From G963677325 sp963677325 (GTDB taxonomy: Bacteria > Bacteroidota > Bacteroidia > Bacteroidales > Prolixibacteraceae): a DNA stretch of 64,000 bases. How positions within the stretch are numbered: the stretch's first letter is position 1; each line of letters starts with the position of its first letter. Made by a program: the position numbers and the translations under genes. Shown here one piece after another: positions 62,029 to 64,000 of the stretch. Where the stretch lies: contig CAXXGM010000011.1 of the NCBI GenBank assembly GCA_963677325.2, forward strand, positions 26,057 to 90,056. Direction: 5' to 3'. The notes beneath the pieces are model-generated. The model was not told where the DNA came from and did not search any database. It saw nothing but the letters and a program-made list of their open reading frames with translations.

Positions 62029-63261
62029 ATGAAAATTTTAGTAATAAACTGCGGAAGTTCCTCTATAAAATACCAGCTGATTTCCCTGGATACTAATATA
62101 GTTCTGGCAAAGGGAATTGTTGAAAAGATCGGGATGAAGGGATCTTTTCTCAAACATGAGAAGGAGTCAGGAGAAAAGGTGCTTTTTAAAGGCGAAATTC
62201 TGGACCATAAAATTGGTATAGAATACATTCTGGGAGTTCTTTCCAGTGAGAAACACGGATGTATTAAAAACCTGGATGAGATCGGTGCTGTGGGGCACAG
62301 AGTCGTTCATGGAGGTGAGCAATTCAGCGAAAGTGTTCTGATTACAGAAGAAGTGATCGATGTCCTGGAAAAATTCACGGAACTGGCTCCCTTGCACAAT
62401 CCGCCAAATTTAAAGGGTATTTATGCATTGAAAGCATTGATACCAGGCATTCCACAGGTGGCAGTTTTTGATACTGCATTCCATCATACCATGCCGCAAC
62501 ATGCTTTCATGTATGCTATCCCGTATGCTTTGTATAAAAAGTATGCCATTCGCAGGTATGGATTTCATGGTACCAGCCATCGGTATGTTTCAGCAAGGGC
62601 TTGCAAATTGCTCAACATCGATCCTCAAAACTCAAAGGTTATCACCTGTCATCTGGGTAACGGAGCATCCGCTTGTGCAGTTAAAAACGGTGAATCAATC
62701 GATACTTCCATGGGCTTTACACCGGTTGAAGGGTTGATCATGGGAACCCGCTCGGGTGATATAGACATGGGTGCTGTTGCTTACATTATGGATAAGGAAA
62801 GAATAGGTACCAAAACAGCCTCTACTCTTTTCAACAGGCATTCCGGATTACTTGGTATCACTGGTATCTCATCCGATTTCAGGGAAATACGCCAGGCAGC
62901 CGATGAAAGACAGGATGAACGGGCCTTATTGGCCATTAAAATGTTCGATTACAGGATCAAGAAATACATCGGAGCCTATGCCGCTGCAATGGGAGGAGTT
63001 GATGTGCTCGTATTCACCGGAGGTATAGCTGAAAATTCTGCTATCACACGTTCGGGAATTTGTCGTGATCTTGAATTCCTTGGTATTGAAATCGATGAAA
63101 ATTTAAATCAGAGGGTCAAGGGACAGGATCAGGTTATCAGCAGGGAAGGGGCAAAGGTAAAAATTATCGTGGTTCCCACCAATGAAGAATTGATGATTGC
63201 AATAGATACCAACAACATTGTTTCTCAGAAAAAATCCGAAATAGTATCTGAGATAGTGTAA
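62029..63261 (+). CDS. ackA: Acetate kinase
   Basis: A 410-residue ASKHA-fold kinase forming ATP and acetate from acetyl phosphate. NCGSSSIKYQL at about residues 6-16 is the phosphate-1 motif; VGHRVVHGGEQFSE, RRYGFHGTSHRYVS and GDIDMGAV are further conserved. The C-terminal VLVFTGGIAENS is the adenosine motif. Length is normal for AckA. It ends the pta-dehydrogenase-ackA cluster and is followed by a terminator at 63289. Confidence 0.95.
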   Translation: MKILVINCGSSSIKYQLISLDTNIVLAKGIVEKIGMKGSFLKHEKESGEKVLFKGEILDHKIGIEYILGVLSSEKHGCIKNLDEIGAVGHRVVHGGEQFSESVLITEEVIDVLEKFTELAPLHNPPNLKGIYALKALIPGIPQVAVFDTAFHHTMPQHAFMYAIPYALYKKYAIRRYGFHGTSHRYVSARACKLLNIDPQNSKVITCHLGNGASACAVKNGESIDTSMGFTPVEGLIMGTRSGDIDMGAVAYIMDKERIGTKTASTLFNRHSGLLGITGISSDFREIRQAADERQDERALLAIKMFDYRIKKYIGAYAAAMGGVDVLVFTGGIAENSAITRSGICRDLEFLGIEIDENLNQRVKGQDQVISREGAKVKIIVVPTNEELMIAIDTNNIVSQKKSEIVSEIV

Positions 63262-63288
63262 ATTATAAATCTGCCTTTAGATTTGACG

Positions 63289-63323
63289 AGCTGCTCTGAA
63301 TAATTCAGGCAGCTTATTTTTTT
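63289..63323 (+). terminator. Terminator after ackA
   Basis: AGCTGC-T-CTGAAT pairs with ATTCAG-GCAGCT (one bulged T), followed within two bases by a run of eight T residues. Confidence 0.75.
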
Positions 63324-63520
63324 GTAAAAATCCTTGAAAAGAGGGATTTGTTTTTTCTCCATTATTTGAGAAATTGATTAATACAATTCCTCTGAAGAGA
63401 AAAATTTAGTTCAGCTAGAATTGAGGTGTAAAGGGTTTGTGAATCGTTTTTAATCAAAAAGTATTCTCTTATTTCTGTGAATAATCACGATTTATTGTTT
63501 AATAGTAAAAATTAAAGAAA

Positions 63521-64000
63521 TTGAAATATCTGGCCTACATAAAACTGATTATCCAATCCCACCTGTCTGGTAAGGATAAATCGCATTATCTCCACCGGGG
63601 AATTGCAAAAAATAAGCTGGAGAAATACAATCGGGCTATCGGAGAATTCAACAAAGCCCTGGAGATTGATCCATACTATGCTGAAGCCTATTTCAACCGT
63701 GGAATTTCAAAAAGAAAATTGGGCAATTACAAAGGAGCAATTGAAGATGGGAATAAAGCTGTAAACTTAAAACCGGATTTCGCTTTGGCATTTATGTACC
63801 GCGGAATTGCAAAAAATAAAATGGAGGATTACAGAGGGGCCATTGATGATTACGGCAAAGCAATTGAAATAGATCCGCTTTTTATTGAAGCATACATGAA
63901 CCGGGGTGTTGCTAAAGGCAAGCTGCAGGATTATGCTGGTGCTATTGAAGATGGAGACAGGACAATAGAACTTGATCCCGGATGTGCATTGGCATTCTAT
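63521..64000 (+). CDS. Tetratricopeptide repeat protein, cut by the window end
   Basis: The frame runs open to the end of the window from at least 63509 (stop at 63506-63508). No ATG lies near its beginning; a TTG at 63521 (LKYLAYIK) is the likely start. From about residue 25 there are four tandem TPR units of 34 residues, with repeated patterns such as HYLHRGIAKNKLEKYNRAI, YFNRGISKRKLGNYKGAI, FMYRGIAKNKMEDYRGAI and YMNRGVAKGKLQDYAGAI, each followed by an E-(I/L)-D-P turn. TPR arrays bind proteins; the partner is unknown. The C terminus is missing. Confidence 0.85.
   Translation, partial: MKYLAYIKLIIQSHLSGKDKSHYLHRGIAKNKLEKYNRAIGEFNKALEIDPYYAEAYFNRGISKRKLGNYKGAIEDGNKAVNLKPDFALAFMYRGIAKNKMEDYRGAIDDYGKAIEIDPLFIEAYMNRGVAKGKLQDYAGAIEDGDRTIELDPGCALAFY

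Overview
The window is chromosomal DNA from a member of the Bacteroidota. Signs of this are promoter-like TAnnTTTG elements, a SecA of about 1,100 residues, an F1Fo ATP synthase with a short epsilon subunit and an extended a subunit, FadL/OmpP1-type outer-membrane protein, secreted DUF1080 protein, archaeal/eukaryotic-type ProS, and intergenic DNA full of A+T-rich hairpins and palindromic repeats. Genus and species cannot be told from the sequence.

Layout. 1-2.6 kb: DUF892 ferritin-like protein, an AraC-type regulator followed directly by a lone receiver-domain protein, and a secreted DUF1080 protein. 3-6 kb: slipin, then a PhoU-like DUF47 protein with a PiT phosphate transporter. 6-9.4 kb: assimilatory sulfate reduction, with an iron-sulfur type APS reductase (cysH, minus) divergent from cysD-cysN. 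9.4-19.6 kb: FadL-like porin, Gly/Tyr/Ser-rich lipoprotein, proS, NmrA-like oxidoreductase, pepT, tilS and a CHRD lipoprotein. 19.7-28.6 kb: a complete F1Fo ATP synthase operon on the minus strand (atpZ-like, a small membrane protein, B, E, F, H, A, G, a polyprenyl synthetase gene, D, C). 28.9-32.8 kb: DUF1508 protein, MFS transporter, tRNA-Gly(CCC) and an RhlE-like DEAD-box helicase.

32.9-47.4 kb is the most unusual part: four tandem minus-strand copies of a 1,112-residue secreted glycoside-hydrolase-like protein. Three are intact and one (copy 3) carries a one-base frameshift. The duplication includes leaders and terminators, and the copies are mosaics of each other. Between copies 2 and 3 lies a 260-bp element made of two inverted arms, each with three hairpins whose stems differ between arms while loops and spacers are kept.

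48.0-49.8 kb: an IS3-family insertion sequence (1,625 bp, 3-bp target duplication, A-AAA-AAC slippery heptamer), preceded by a stray inverted copy of its left end and a palindrome. 50-56 kb: small hypothetical protein, SDR oxidoreductase overlapping a hotdog thioesterase, secA and lgt. 56.7-59.7 kb: a large FAD/Fe-S oxidoreductase whose reading frame contains an inserted low-complexity repeat. 60-63.3 kb: pta, a 3-hydroxyacyl-CoA dehydrogenase gene and ackA in one direction, suggesting an acetyl-phosphate/acetate module tied to acyl-CoA metabolism. The window ends inside a TPR protein gene.

No CRISPR array, rRNA, prophage, conjugative module or recognisable defence system was seen. All calls come from reading the sequence and translations; no database search was run.
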